From Rhizobium sp. 11515TR (GTDB taxonomy: Bacteria > Pseudomonadota > Alphaproteobacteria > Rhizobiales > Rhizobiaceae): a stretch of DNA of 64,000 nucleotides. Numbering within the stretch: the stretch's first letter is position 1; every line of letters begins with the position of its first letter. The translations under genes and the position numbers were made by a program. The notes beneath the pieces were generated by a model. It worked only from the letters and a program-made list of their open reading frames with translations, was not told the DNA's origin and did not search any database. The stretch lies in assembly GCF_002277895.1 (NCBI RefSeq), contig NZ_CP023000.1:744001-808000 (forward strand), in the 5' to 3' direction. Shown piece by piece: positions 25,206 to 34,513 of the stretch.

Positions 25206-26296
25206 GACCATTCGGAGAACTCCTAGACCGTTTCCTGGGCCGTGGTACCTGGGCCGTCACCGTCCCGACATTCGACGGGCCATTATTGCCGAACCAGAGG
25301 CTGGAAGAGGCGGAAACGCTTGCGCCGCTTGAAGCCGCGGACAATCTGATATCGACGCCGAAAGGCATTCTCGCTTCAAGCGGCAGGCGTCTCCTGCGCC
25401 TCCAGGGCGATGGCCGCATGGAGGAGATCGTCAGCTTTCCACAGGAGATCACTGCGCTTGCGACGGCGCGGGGCATGACGGCGGTCGCGCTCGATGGCGA
25501 AGGCATCTTTATCCGTGGCGGTGCCCATGACGGCGCGGTATTCAAGAGCGAAGCCAACGTAAACCTTGGGTGCGTAACGGCGCTGACGTTCCTGAGTAAC
25601 GACACCTTGCTCGCCAGCAACGGCTCGGCAAGAACGGGCGTTTCCGGCTGGCGACGGGATCTCATGCAAAAGGGCTGTTCCGGCAGCCTCTTGAAGATCG
25701 ATTTGGGTGCCCGCAAGGTCGAACTCGTGAAGTCAGATCTTGCCTGGCCGGCGGGCGTGGCAACCACGGGCTCCAATCGCATCTTCGTCAGCGAGGCATG
25801 GCGGCACAGGGTCATATCGATCGATCTCACTTCCGGACAGGTGGAAAACGTGCTCGAACACCTGCCCGCCTACCCCGCGCGCATCGCCCCGGCCGTCGAT
25901 GCAGGCTACTGGCTGAGCTTCTATTCGACGCGCAACCAGCTGGTGGAATTCATCTTGCGCGAGGATCGCTATCGCGAGCGCATGCTGACGGAGGTTCCGG
26001 AAGCCTTTTGGATGGCGCCGGCTCTGAGTTCCTGGAACTCTTACCAGGAACCGATGCAGGGCAGCCAGCTCAAGCAGATGGGCGTCCTCAAACCCTATGC
26101 CGTGACCCGCTCCTACGGGCTTGTCGTCAATTGCGACTCGCGCATGCAACCACTGGCGAGCTTTCATTCCCGCGCCGACGGCAAGGCCCATGGGACTCTA
26201 TCAGCCTGCGAACATGGCGACGATCTGATCGTGGCTTCGCGCGGCGGCGCCAAGGTCCTCAGGCTTGCCGGTGTAGCAAGCGGGCAGCGAGGCTGA
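25202..26296 (+). CDS. stand-alone strictosidine-synthase-like/SMP-30 propeller protein
   Basis: The 364-residue protein has the same propeller signatures as the C-terminus of the preceding fusion (DLAWPAGVATTGSNRIFVSE, SEAWRHRVISIDL, HLPAYPARI), though it is more divergent. There is no signal peptide, so it should be cytoplasmic. ATG 25202 overlaps the upstream stop by ATGA, and the ATPase gene starts 2 bases after its end. Two propellers locked inside a transporter operon suggest that the imported compound is hydrolysed or rearranged at once. The metal-binding Glu/Asn/Asp set of SMP-30 lactonases could not be confirmed by eye. Confidence 0.8.
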   Translation: MRPFGELLDRFLGRGTWAVTVPTFDGPLLPNQRLEEAETLAPLEAADNLISTPKGILASSGRRLLRLQGDGRMEEIVSFPQEITALATARGMTAVALDGEGIFIRGGAHDGAVFKSEANVNLGCVTALTFLSNDTLLASNGSARTGVSGWRRDLMQKGCSGSLLKIDLGARKVELVKSDLAWPAGVATTGSNRIFVSEAWRHRVISIDLTSGQVENVLEHLPAYPARIAPAVDAGYWLSFYSTRNQLVEFILREDRYRERMLTEVPEAFWMAPALSSWNSYQEPMQGSQLKQMGVLKPYAVTRSYGLVVNCDSRMQPLASFHSRADGKAHGTLSACEHGDDLIVASRGGAKVLRLAGVASGQRG

Positions 26297-26297
26297 T

Positions 26298-27791
26298 ATG
26301 GGCAATATCATCGAATTCACAAATGCGACCAAGACTTTCGGCGGCATAGCAGCCTTTCGCAATGTCGATTTCACCCTGGAGCCTGGCGAGATCCATGCGC
26401 TGTTGGGCGAAAACGGCGCGGGAAAATCGACTTTGACCAAGGTGATGTCCGGGGTCTATCGCCTCAGCGAGGGTAAGCTTGTCTATGATGGCCGAGAGGT
26501 GGATTTCGGTTCGCCATCGGAAGCCCTCAAGGCGGGCATCGCCATGGTGTTCCAGGAAACCAACCTGGTGCCGGCGATGACCGTGGCCCAGAACCTCTAT
26601 CTGGGGGAAGAGAAGCTGTTCAATCGCCTGCGCGGCCTTAACATCCAGGCCCGGCAGTTCCTCGTCGGCATGGGGTTCCAGGTCGATCCGACTGCGCAGG
26701 TGAGCACGCTCGGCGCAGCCCACAAGCAGATGGTCGAAATCGCCCGCGCCGTGCATCACAAGGCGAAGATCATCATTTTCGACGAGCCGACGGCGACACT
26801 GACGCCGGAAGAAAAGCGCCATTTCTTCAATCTTGTCGGCCGGCTCGTGAAAGCCGGAGTGGCGATCGTCTTCATCACCCATGCGCTCGAGGAAGCATTG
26901 CAGGTTGCCAATCGCATCACTGTGATGCGCGACGGCGAAATCGTTGCCACCGGCAAGGCCGGAGACTTCACCCGCAGCTCGATCGTCCAGGCTATGGTCG
27001 GCCGCAACCTGTCCGAAACTCTGCACGGATCGGCAAAGCGCGCTCCACGCAGCTATGGCGAAAAGGTCCTGTCGGTGGAGAACCTGTCCTGCGCCGGCCT
27101 GGTGCGGAACTCGTCCTTCTCCGTGTTTGCGGGTCAGGTGACAGGCATGTTCGGACTTGTCGGCGCGGGCCGAACGGAGATGGCCAAAGTGATCTCCGGC
27201 GTCATGAAGCGCAACCTGTTTCATGGCGGCGAAATCCGGCTCTTCGGCAAGTCGGTACGTTACCGCGTACCCCGACCTGCCATGCTCGACGGCATCGTCT
27301 ATGTTACCGAGGACCGCAAGCTCGACGGCTTCTTCGAGACGATGACCGGCGGCGAAAACCTGCAGATCGGCGAATTGTCCAATGGCGTCAACCCATTCTC
27401 GATCGTTTCACTGGCGCGAGCCAAGGAACTGGTCGCGGATTGGGGCACCCGCCTGCGGCTCAAGCAAATCAATGATCAGGCACGCATGATCGAACTGTCG
27501 GGCGGCAATCAGCAGAAGGTGGTCATCGCCAAATCGCTGATCCAGAAACCGAAACTGATCATTTTCGACGAACCGACGCGCGGCGTCGATGTCGGCGCCA
27601 TCGTCGAGATTCATCAGCTGATCAGCGATCTTGCCGACAACGGCATGGCCGTCGTCGTCATCTCCTCTTATCTACCGGAAATCATGGCCGTGTCCGATCG
27701 CATTCTCGTGGTAAAGCGCGGCCGTGTTGTCGAAGAGATGATGGCATCGGATGCATCCGAAGAGAAAATCATGTTTGCCGCCGTTCATTGA
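26298..27791 (+). CDS. sugar-type ABC transporter ATPase (RbsA/MglA-like)
   Basis: The 497-residue tandem ATPase has an N-terminal half with Walker A GENGAGKST, Q-loop FQETNLVP, a signature LGAAHKQMVEIARA (weakened from LSVGQQQ) and Walker B IIIFDEPTATLTP. The C-terminal half has the degenerate Walker A GLVGAGRTE, signature LSGGNQQKVVIAKSL and IIFDEPTRGVDVG. This asymmetry is normal for the family. It is the last gene of the importer operon and is followed by a terminator at 27815-27848. Confidence 0.93.
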   Translation: MGNIIEFTNATKTFGGIAAFRNVDFTLEPGEIHALLGENGAGKSTLTKVMSGVYRLSEGKLVYDGREVDFGSPSEALKAGIAMVFQETNLVPAMTVAQNLYLGEEKLFNRLRGLNIQARQFLVGMGFQVDPTAQVSTLGAAHKQMVEIARAVHHKAKIIIFDEPTATLTPEEKRHFFNLVGRLVKAGVAIVFITHALEEALQVANRITVMRDGEIVATGKAGDFTRSSIVQAMVGRNLSETLHGSAKRAPRSYGEKVLSVENLSCAGLVRNSSFSVFAGQVTGMFGLVGAGRTEMAKVISGVMKRNLFHGGEIRLFGKSVRYRVPRPAMLDGIVYVTEDRKLDGFFETMTGGENLQIGELSNGVNPFSIVSLARAKELVADWGTRLRLKQINDQARMIELSGGNQQKVVIAKSLIQKPKLIIFDEPTRGVDVGAIVEIHQLISDLADNGMAVVVISSYLPEIMAVSDRILVVKRGRVVEEMMASDASEEKIMFAAVH

Positions 27792-27814
27792 TCCCCTCCC
27801 AACTGACCTTCCAG

Positions 27815-27848
27815 GCCACTTGCACCGTTCATTGCAAGCGGCTTTTTT
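27815..27848 (+). terminator. Rho-independent terminator of the importer operon
   Basis: The arms GCCACTTGCA and TGCAAGCGGC (one mismatch) with an 8-base loop are followed directly by six T. It lies 24 bases after the ATPase stop, so it would end the five-gene transcript before the LysR gene. Confidence 0.8.
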
Positions 27849-27942
27849 CTGCGGCTGGCCTTGTCATGATCCCATGGCGGAATATGCTCACGAGCGGAGG
27901 GGTCGATCGGTATCGATCGGCGCAAGTGAGACCATAACAACC

Positions 27943-28839
27943 ATGCCAAATATTAATCTGAAATTGCTGCAAACCTTTCTTCTTGCAGCGGAATCCGGAA
28001 GCTTTCGTAAGGCGGCGGAAGAAAGCAACCGGTCACCCTCAGCGGTGAGCATGCAGATCAAGGACCTTGAGGAACAGATCGGCATCAGCCTGTTCACGCG
28101 CACGCCGCAGCGGGTCAATCTCACCAACGAGGGTCAGGCGCTGTTTGAAGAGATCGGGCGAGCCATGGCCGATGTGCAGGCAAGCCTCGACAAGCTGACG
28201 GAACTGGCCGCCCGCCGCAAAGGAAAAATTCAGATCGCCTGCGCCCCGACGCTTGCTACCAGCCGGCTCGGCGATATCCTGTCGACCTTCAAGCTGCGCT
28301 ATCCGCGTAGCGTGGTCGAGGTCCAGGAAACGCCGCCACAGGCAGCACTCGTCATGTTGCAGCAGCAGGAGGTCGAGTTTTACATCGGCCCGGAGGTGCC
28401 CAACCTCAACGACTTCCATTTCGAATCGATCATTGACGATCCGCTGGTCGCCTGCATTCCCGAAGAGCTATACACCGGCGAAAAAGCAATCCGGCTGGAC
28501 GCCATCGCCCAGTTCCCGCTGATCATGCTCAATCGCAAGACCGCCGTTCGCGGCCTCGTCGATCGCCTGACGCGCGAGGAGGGCATCGAGCTCAATGTCC
28601 AGTACGAGGTCGAGAGCGCGCAGACCGCACTGGCGCTTGCCGCGTCGGGGCTTGGCGTTTCGATCGTGCCGGGTATCGCGCTCGGGCGGAATGTCGACAG
28701 CCGCGTCCGTGTCGTACCGCTCGCCAATCCCAACGCCCGGCGGGCTGTCGGCATCATCACGAGCCGTGGCTACGTACAGCAGCGCTATGCCGAGCAGCTC
28801 ATCGCCCTCATCCGCACCAATTTGCGCGGTGAAGGCTGA
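27943..28839 (+). CDS. LysR-family regulator (CbbR/CysB-like effector domain)
   Basis: The 298-residue protein has a standard N-terminal helix-turn-helix (NLKLLQTFLLAAESGSFRKA, then AEESNRSPSAVSMQIKDLEE) and a LysR substrate-binding domain (LVACIPEELYTGEKAIRL, ALALAASGLGVSIVPGIAL). ATG 27943 places the helix-turn-helix at the usual distance; an in-frame ATG at 27874 would add 23 residues and has no better ribosome-binding site. It lies between the importer operon and the convergent aldehyde dehydrogenase gene (3-base gap) and probably regulates one or both. Its inducer is unknown. Confidence 0.87.
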   Translation: MPNINLKLLQTFLLAAESGSFRKAAEESNRSPSAVSMQIKDLEEQIGISLFTRTPQRVNLTNEGQALFEEIGRAMADVQASLDKLTELAARRKGKIQIACAPTLATSRLGDILSTFKLRYPRSVVEVQETPPQAALVMLQQQEVEFYIGPEVPNLNDFHFESIIDDPLVACIPEELYTGEKAIRLDAIAQFPLIMLNRKTAVRGLVDRLTREEGIELNVQYEVESAQTALALAASGLGVSIVPGIALGRNVDSRVRVVPLANPNARRAVGIITSRGYVQQRYAEQLIALIRTNLRGEG

Positions 28840-28842
28840 GCA

Positions 28843-30339
28843 CTAGTCCGTCTGTATCCAAACGGCCTTGGTTTCGAGATATTCGTGAAGATGCTCGATA
28901 CCACCCTCGCGCCCGTAGCCGGACATCTTCATGCCGCCGAATGGCACGGCTGGGTCGAGGGCATGATACATGTTCACCCAGACCGAGCCCGCCTTGATGC
29001 GACGCACCAGCTTGTGCGCCAGCCCGAGATTTTGGGTGAAGATGCCGGCCGCCAGCCCGTAGGGCGATGCATTGGCGCGCTCGACGGCTTCCTCGATCGT
29101 ATCGAAGGGCATTGCCGAAATGACCGGCCCGAAGATCTCCTCGCGGGCGATCCTCATCTCGTCCTTCACGCCGCCGAATACGGTCGGCGTGATGAAGTTT
29201 CCCTTGTCGTAGAGCGCGCCCGAAAGGCGCGTGCCGCCGGCGACCAAGGCAGCGCCTTCGCTCTGCCCGGATGCGATGAAACTCTCGACGACCTGCGCCT
29301 GGCGAGCCGAAATCAGCGGTCCGATATCGGTATCTGCTTCGATCCCGTGACCGATCCGCAGCGAACGGGCAAAATCGGCAACCTTGGCGACGAATTCTTC
29401 GTGGATCTCGCGCGCCACGAACAAACGCGAACCGGCGATGCAGATCTGCCCCGAATGCGCAAAGACCGCCATGGCGGCGACGGGCACGGCCCGGTCTATG
29501 TCGGCGTCGCGGCAGACAATCACCGGTGACTTGCCCCCGAGTTCCAGCGAGACCCGTTTTAAGTTGCCAACCGCGGCACGGGCGATCGATTGCCCGGTGG
29601 CGGTGGACCCGGTGAAGACGATCTTGTTGACATCGGGATGCTCGGCTAGCCGCGCGCCGGCGACCGATCCCTTACCGGTGACGATATTGACCACTCCGTC
29701 CGGCACGCCGGCCTCTTGCATGAGTTTGGCGATCAGCAGCGGCGTGAGCGGCGCATCTTCCGAGGGTTTCAGAACCACCGTGCAGCCTGTTGCCAGCGCA
29801 GGGGCGATCTTCCAGATCGATGCTGCGGTGGGCGCATTCCAGGGGATGATCGCGCCGACGACCCCGATCGGCTCCCGCCGGGTGAAGGTCACGATCTCGC
29901 CGGGTATGGAATTGTCGATCACCTCGCCATGAAGGGCTGTCGCCATGCCGGCGTAAAACCGCAGCATGCCGATGACCCGACGCTTGTTGGCGAGCGTGCG
30001 CGTGATCGGCATGCCCATGTTCAGGGTGTCGGAAACCGAAAGGCGCTCCCAGTTGTCCTCGAACAGGTCGGCGATTTTCAGGAGCAGCGTCTGGCGCTCA
30101 TAGGGCGAGAACCTGGACCACGGCCCTTCCAGAGCCCGACGCGCCGCGGCAACGGCGCGGTCGACATCGGCAGCTGCGGCCAACGGAACCGTTGCCAGGA
30201 CCGCCCCGGTCGCCGGATTGTAGGTCTCGCTGACTTCGCCGGATTGAGCCGCAACCCATTGGCCGCCGATGAACATCGGCCGAAAGCCGCCATCGTAAAG
30301 CTCGTCCGCCATTTTCTTGGCGTCGAAAGTCAGTGTCAT
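28843..30339 (-). CDS. NAD(P)-dependent aldehyde dehydrogenase
   Basis: A 498-residue aldehyde dehydrogenase with the PWNAPTAAS segment, FTGSTATGQ cofactor site, LELGGKSPVIV with the general-base Glu, and SGQICIAGSR with the nucleophilic Cys. The C-terminal GGMKMSGYGREGG oligomerisation segment is present. ATG 30339 follows GGGAGG on the minus strand; a longer frame reaching 30729 overlaps the SDR gene and is not real. It is divergent from the SDR/dehydrogenase pair with a 147-base shared promoter gap. A role in oxidising an aldehyde from the imported substrate is inferred. Confidence 0.92.
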   Translation of the reverse strand: MTLTFDAKKMADELYDGGFRPMFIGGQWVAAQSGEVSETYNPATGAVLATVPLAAAADVDRAVAAARRALEGPWSRFSPYERQTLLLKIADLFEDNWERLSVSDTLNMGMPITRTLANKRRVIGMLRFYAGMATALHGEVIDNSIPGEIVTFTRREPIGVVGAIIPWNAPTAASIWKIAPALATGCTVVLKPSEDAPLTPLLIAKLMQEAGVPDGVVNIVTGKGSVAGARLAEHPDVNKIVFTGSTATGQSIARAAVGNLKRVSLELGGKSPVIVCRDADIDRAVPVAAMAVFAHSGQICIAGSRLFVAREIHEEFVAKVADFARSLRIGHGIEADTDIGPLISARQAQVVESFIASGQSEGAALVAGGTRLSGALYDKGNFITPTVFGGVKDEMRIAREEIFGPVISAMPFDTIEEAVERANASPYGLAAGIFTQNLGLAHKLVRRIKAGSVWVNMYHALDPAVPFGGMKMSGYGREGGIEHLHEYLETKAVWIQTD

Positions 30340-30486
30340 GGCGCGGCCTCCCAGCTTCATTCTGTCGTCGATAATCACTATCAGACGGCCACAATACAAA
30401 TAAAGAAAGCTAAAAAGGCGTTCAGATAATCGGACTGTGAAATCGCTCCGACTTATCCGATGTTGGAGCAAATGGAGGAGCTTGAC

Positions 30487-31233
30487 ATGCGTCTTGAGGG
30501 AAAAGTGGCGATCGTCACGGGTGGCGGATCGGGTTTCGGCGAAGGAATCGTCAGGAAATTCGTCGAGGAAGGCGCGCGGGTCGTGCTCGTCGATCGCGAC
30601 CTTGCGGCAGCAGAGCGGGTGGCGGCGCAGCACGAAGGGTCGGTCGCGCCGATTGCCGGTGATGTCGCCACGCTCGACAGCCTCGCCGCCGCAAGGGATC
30701 TTGCGCTGGCGCAGTTCGGCGGTCTGCACATCCTCGTCAACAATGCCGGGGTCGGACAGCCGCCGATGCCGATGGAGGATATGGATGAAGGCCTGTTCGA
30801 GCGCATCTTCAATGTCAACATCCGCTCGATCTACAATGGCGCGCGGGCGGTGCTACCGCATTTCAAGGCCGAGCGGCACGGCGCTATTTTGAATATCGCC
30901 TCTACCGGCGGCGTCTCCCCTCGCCCCAATCTCACCTGGTACAATGCCTCGAAGGGGTGGGGTATCGCCGCCACCCGCGCGATGGCCGTCGAGCTTGCTC
31001 CCTTCGGGATTCGCGTCAACGCCATCAATCCCGTCGCCGGCGATACGCCATTGCTCTCGACCTTCATCGGCTCCGACAGTGACGAAAGCCGGGCACGGAT
31101 CGTCGCCACCATTCCGATGGGGCGGCTTTCGACACCCGCAGACATGGGCAACGCCGCCGCTTTTCTCTGCTCCGACCAAGCGAGCATGATCACTGGCGTC
31201 GATCTCAATGTCGACGGCGGCAAGTGCATCTGA
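30487..31233 (+). CDS. short-chain dehydrogenase/reductase (FabG-like)
   Basis: A 248-residue classical SDR: TGGGSGFGEGI cofactor loop (about 12-22), NNAG, catalytic Ser in NIASTGG and the YNASKGWG Tyr-x3-Lys pair. The C-terminal ITGVDLNVDGGKCI is typical. ATG 30487 has AGGAG 6-10 bases upstream; an earlier in-frame ATG at 30460 does not. It forms a two-gene unit with the dehydrogenase that starts 10 bases after it. Likely oxidises a hydroxyl group of the imported compound. Confidence 0.9.
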   Translation: MRLEGKVAIVTGGGSGFGEGIVRKFVEEGARVVLVDRDLAAAERVAAQHEGSVAPIAGDVATLDSLAAARDLALAQFGGLHILVNNAGVGQPPMPMEDMDEGLFERIFNVNIRSIYNGARAVLPHFKAERHGAILNIASTGGVSPRPNLTWYNASKGWGIAATRAMAVELAPFGIRVNAINPVAGDTPLLSTFIGSDSDESRARIVATIPMGRLSTPADMGNAAAFLCSDQASMITGVDLNVDGGKCI

Positions 31234-31243
31234 AGAGGCTGTC

Positions 31244-32341
31244 ATGAAGGATATCTACGAGATTGCCGTGGTTCATGGCGACGGCATCGGTCCCGAGGTC
31301 TGCGCGGCGGCGGTCGAGGTGGTCAAGGCGGCTCTGGGCAATCGCTCGCATCTCAACTTTCGAGAATATCCAGCCGGTGCAGAGCATTTCCTCAAGACAG
31401 GCGAGAGCTTTCCCGAACCGACCTTCAATGCCTGCCGGAATGCTGACGCGATCCTGCATGGTGCGGGCGGGATACCCGGTGTTGTCCATCCCGACGGGAC
31501 CGAGGCAGGATTGGATTTTACCCTCCGCCTGCGTTTCGAACTTGATCTTTACGCCAATATCCGGCCGATCCGCCTTTTCGAAGGCGTTGCCTGTCCGCTT
31601 GCCGGCGTGAAGGCAGGCGAGATCGATTACATCATCCTGCGCGAAAACAGCGAAGGGCTCTATGCGGCGCGCGGCGCCGGCGTGCAATTGCGCGGTGAAC
31701 TTGCCGTCGACAGCCTGGTTCAAACCCGCTCGGGCGTCGAACGGATCGTACGGAAGGCCTTCAAGCTTGCGCGTCAATCGAACGGCGCGCCCAGGGACGG
31801 CGTGAAGCGCGTGACCTGCTGCGACAAGGCCAATGTGCTGCGCAGCTACGCTTTCTTCCGCTCGGTATTCGACCTCGTCGCGCCGGACTATCCCGACATC
31901 GAAACGGAATATGTGCTGATCGATGCCATGACCATGCATCTCGTGCTCAAGCCCGGCCATTTCAACGTGATCGTCACCGAAAACATGTTCGGCGACATTA
32001 TCTCCGATCTCGGGGCGGCGACCATCGGCGGCATGGGGCTGGCGCCCTCAGCCGAACTCGGTGATCGCAATGGCTTCTTCCAGGCGGCGCATGGTTCCGC
32101 ACCTGATATCGCCGGCAAGGGCATCGCCAATCCCTACGGAACGGTGCTCTCGGCAGCCGCCATGCTCGATTGGCTTGGCACAAAGCATGCCGACCGCACG
32201 CTGAGCGAGGCCGCAACCAACATCCGAAACGTGACGAATGCCGCTCTGGCCTCGGGTTGTCTCAGCGCCGATCTTCGGGGTAGTTGGAAATCAGCCGACA
32301 TCACGCAATTTCTATGCGAGCGGCTTGCCCGATTGCATTGA
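31244..32341 (+). CDS. isocitrate/isopropylmalate/tartrate dehydrogenase family enzyme
   Basis: The 365-residue protein has the beta-decarboxylating dehydrogenase signatures: HGDGIGPEV at the N-terminus, the Arg cluster RLRFELDLYANIRPIR, RENSEGLY, the Lys/Asp active-site stretch (TCCDKANVLRS, LIDAMTMHLV, VTENMFGDIISDLGA) and the cofactor loop AAHGSAPDIAGKGIANPYGT. The EGLYAARGAG segment and the catabolic setting favour a tartrate/malate- or 3-isopropylmalate-like substrate over housekeeping leucine synthesis. GAAGAGG precedes ATG 31244; an upstream frame start lies inside the SDR gene. Confidence 0.87.
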   Translation: MKDIYEIAVVHGDGIGPEVCAAAVEVVKAALGNRSHLNFREYPAGAEHFLKTGESFPEPTFNACRNADAILHGAGGIPGVVHPDGTEAGLDFTLRLRFELDLYANIRPIRLFEGVACPLAGVKAGEIDYIILRENSEGLYAARGAGVQLRGELAVDSLVQTRSGVERIVRKAFKLARQSNGAPRDGVKRVTCCDKANVLRSYAFFRSVFDLVAPDYPDIETEYVLIDAMTMHLVLKPGHFNVIVTENMFGDIISDLGAATIGGMGLAPSAELGDRNGFFQAAHGSAPDIAGKGIANPYGTVLSAAAMLDWLGTKHADRTLSEAATNIRNVTNAALASGCLSADLRGSWKSADITQFLCERLARLH

Positions 32342-32414
32342 ACCGGTGTCGACCTCCGATCGCATGATTCGGTATTCGCGCGGTGCGAGAACGAACCGTG
32401 CTCGCATTCGGTGC

Positions 32415-32765
32415 TTATTCCACCCGGCCAAGCCGCGGCAGGTACTGCCGTAGGTGGTCCTGCCCGCCGAAAAAGATGGCAAGCACTCGAAGAACTTGCC
32501 TCTCTTCGTCGAGGTCGAAATAAAAGATGGCGCGGTTCTTGGTAACCTGCCGCAAGCCTGGGGCCACGGAGGGCAGAAGCGTTCCCTGGTATGGCGCGTG
32601 GGCAAGTGCTTCCATGTCGGCTTCGATCGCGTGAAGGCGCGCTGCAGCACGATCGAAGGCATCAGTCAGCGGATCGCCAAGCGCGATATAGGCTTCGATC
32701 AGATGGTCGAGAATCAGGCCGAGGTCCCGGTCGCTGTCGGCGGAACGCACGACTTTAAAGACCAT
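32415..32765 (-). CDS. parE: ParE/RelE-superfamily toxin
   Basis: A 116-residue protein of the RelE/ParE fold: SADSDRDLGLILDHLIEAYI helix pair, YQGTLLPSVAPGLRQVTKNR, then AIFYFDLDEERQVLRVLAIFFGGQDH, the conserved C-terminal strand region. ParE toxins usually poison DNA gyrase, whereas RelE members cut mRNA; this one is closer to ParE by overall pattern. It overlaps the antitoxin gene by 11 bases. Both lie leftward with their operator upstream. Confidence 0.85.
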   Translation of the reverse strand: MVFKVVRSADSDRDLGLILDHLIEAYIALGDPLTDAFDRAAARLHAIEADMEALAHAPYQGTLLPSVAPGLRQVTKNRAIFYFDLDEERQVLRVLAIFFGGQDHLRQYLPRLGRVE

Positions 32766-33024
32766 GAGATGCCTTCTTGGAGGAGATCAGCTCCTGGGTC
32801 CGCCGGCGACCTTCCTCCAAGGTCAGAAAGTCACCTGCCTGACGCTCGGACATGAGAGCTTTCAAGGCCGCAAGCTCGGCTGCTCTCAGTTCGGCTTCTT
32901 CGCGAACGAGTTCAAGTCCATGCTGCACGACGGCGCTCAGGCTCGAAAATCGTCCCTCTTCGACCAGCTTTCTCGCAAAGACATCCTGCTGGTCGGAAAT
33001 TGAGACCGATGCTTTTACCGACAT
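32755..33024 (-). CDS. parD: ParD-type ribbon-helix-helix antitoxin
   Basis: The 89-residue protein begins with a basic ribbon-helix-helix (KASVSISDQQDVFARKLVEE, then GRFSSLSAVVQHGLELV) that binds DNA as a dimer. Its charged C-terminus (EEGRRRTQELISSKK) would neutralise the toxin. GGAGTG stands 7-12 bases ahead of the start. A perfect 15-bp dyad 28-43 bases upstream is the likely autoregulatory operator. Confidence 0.88.
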   Translation of the reverse strand: MSVKASVSISDQQDVFARKLVEEGRFSSLSAVVQHGLELVREEAELRAAELAALKALMSERQAGDFLTLEEGRRRTQELISSKKASHGL

Positions 33025-33052
33025 CTCATTTCACTCCTTATTGCGGGCAATA

Positions 33053-33067
33053 TACTACTCAGTAGTA
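33053..33067. promoter_or_regulatory. ParDE operator dyad
   Basis: TACTACT-C-AGTAGTA is a perfect 7-1-7 inverted repeat immediately upstream of the parD ribosome-binding site. Ribbon-helix-helix antitoxins bind such short dyads over their own promoter. Confidence 0.7.
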
Positions 33068-33251
33068 GCGCAACCGTCAATCAAACCGAGAAGACGAAAG
33101 TAAGCCCACCACGGTGACTTGCTGGAACCAAGGCTCCTCCCGCCGAGCGAATTGAGTTTGTTCTTGCGCTGTCCCTTGGATGGTCTAAGTCATGTGCTCG
33201 TGGCGGCGAGCGGCGTCGGCCTAATCGAATTTGACTATCGAAGGTAATTCA

Positions 33252-34490
33252 ATGACCGGACAACTTTCTCTTCCCCGTGACCGGATTTCAGTCCTTCTGC
33301 TGGAAGGGATCAGTCAGAGCGCAGTGGACTATTTTACCTCATCGGGTTACGTCAATCTCACTCATTTGCCGAAGGCTCTCGATGACAAGGATCTCAAGAG
33401 CCACATCGCCGAAGCACACATCATCGGCATTCGTTCACGCACGCAGCTGACAGAAGAGATTTTCAGCTCCGCCAAGAAGCTCATGGCGGTCGGCTGCTTT
33501 TCCGTAGGGACGAATCAAGTCGATCTGGATGCGGCTCGTCGGCGCGGGATCCCGGTATTCAACGCCCCCTATTCGAATACGCGCTCGGTCGCCGAACTCG
33601 TCATCGGTGAAATCATCATGCTGACCAGGCGGATCCTTCCACGTTCGGCTTCCGCTCATGCCGGCGGATGGGACAAATCCGCCGAGGGCAGCCGCGAGAT
33701 GCGCGGAAAAACGCTTGGTATCGTCGGCTACGGCAATATCGGCTCGCAGCTGAGCGTTCTTGCGGAAAGCATGGGCATGAACGTTCGCTATTTCGATCCG
33801 ACGGACAGGCTTCGCCACGGCAATTCGGAATCCATGGCTTCGCTCGGCGAGCTGCTCGAAATCTCGGATTTCGTGACGATGCATGTTCCCGAAACCAGCT
33901 CGACCCAGAACATGATCACCGAGGCCGAGCTGCGCAGAATGAAGAAGGGCGCCTTCTTCATCAACAACTCCCGCGGCACGGTGGTCGATCTTGAGGCTCT
34001 TGCAAAGGTCTTGAAAGAGGGGCATCTCGCAGGCGCAGCAGTCGACGTGTTCCCTAAGGAGCCGGCATCGAACAAGGAACGCTTCGAAACACCGCTGCAA
34101 GGGTTGGATAATGTGATCCTGACGCCGCATATCGGCGGATCGACCGAAGAAGCCCAGGAACGGATCGGAAGAGAAGTTTCCCGGAAGCTTGTGGAATATT
34201 CCGATATCGGCTCGACGCTTGGTGCGGTCAATTTCCCGCAGGTTCAATTGCCGCCGCGTCCAAACGGCACGCGTTTCATCCATGTTCACGAAAATCGCCC
34301 GGGTATCCTCAACAGCCTGAATACGATCTTTTCGTCGCGCGGGTTGAATATCGTCGGCGAGTTCCTGCAAACACATGGCGACACGGGTTACGTGGTTATT
34401 GAAGTCGAGGGCGTTGGCCAAACAGTGAATGAAATACTCGACACGCTCCGGCAGATCCCGGGAACGATAAGAGCTCGATTGGTTTACTGA
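33252..34490 (+). CDS. serA: D-3-phosphoglycerate dehydrogenase, short form
   Basis: The 412-residue enzyme would oxidise 3-phosphoglycerate to phosphohydroxypyruvate, the first step of serine synthesis. It has VGYGNIGSQ for NAD, catalytic Arg in NNSRGTVVDLE, Glu in DVFPKEPAS and His in TPHIGGSTEEAQ. A C-terminal ACT domain (about 340-412, HENRPGILNSLNTIFSSRGL) should give serine feedback. The length matches the E. coli type; alphaproteobacterial housekeeping SerA is usually about 530 residues with an intervening domain. This may therefore be a second, acquired copy or act on a related 2-hydroxy acid. ATG 33252 follows GAAGGT. Confidence 0.87.
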   Translation: MTGQLSLPRDRISVLLLEGISQSAVDYFTSSGYVNLTHLPKALDDKDLKSHIAEAHIIGIRSRTQLTEEIFSSAKKLMAVGCFSVGTNQVDLDAARRRGIPVFNAPYSNTRSVAELVIGEIIMLTRRILPRSASAHAGGWDKSAEGSREMRGKTLGIVGYGNIGSQLSVLAESMGMNVRYFDPTDRLRHGNSESMASLGELLEISDFVTMHVPETSSTQNMITEAELRRMKKGAFFINNSRGTVVDLEALAKVLKEGHLAGAAVDVFPKEPASNKERFETPLQGLDNVILTPHIGGSTEEAQERIGREVSRKLVEYSDIGSTLGAVNFPQVQLPPRPNGTRFIHVHENRPGILNSLNTIFSSRGLNIVGEFLQTHGDTGYVVIEVEGVGQTVNEILDTLRQIPGTIRARLVY

Positions 34491-34513
34491 CCGATCTGTT
34501 GCAGACGACGGTA

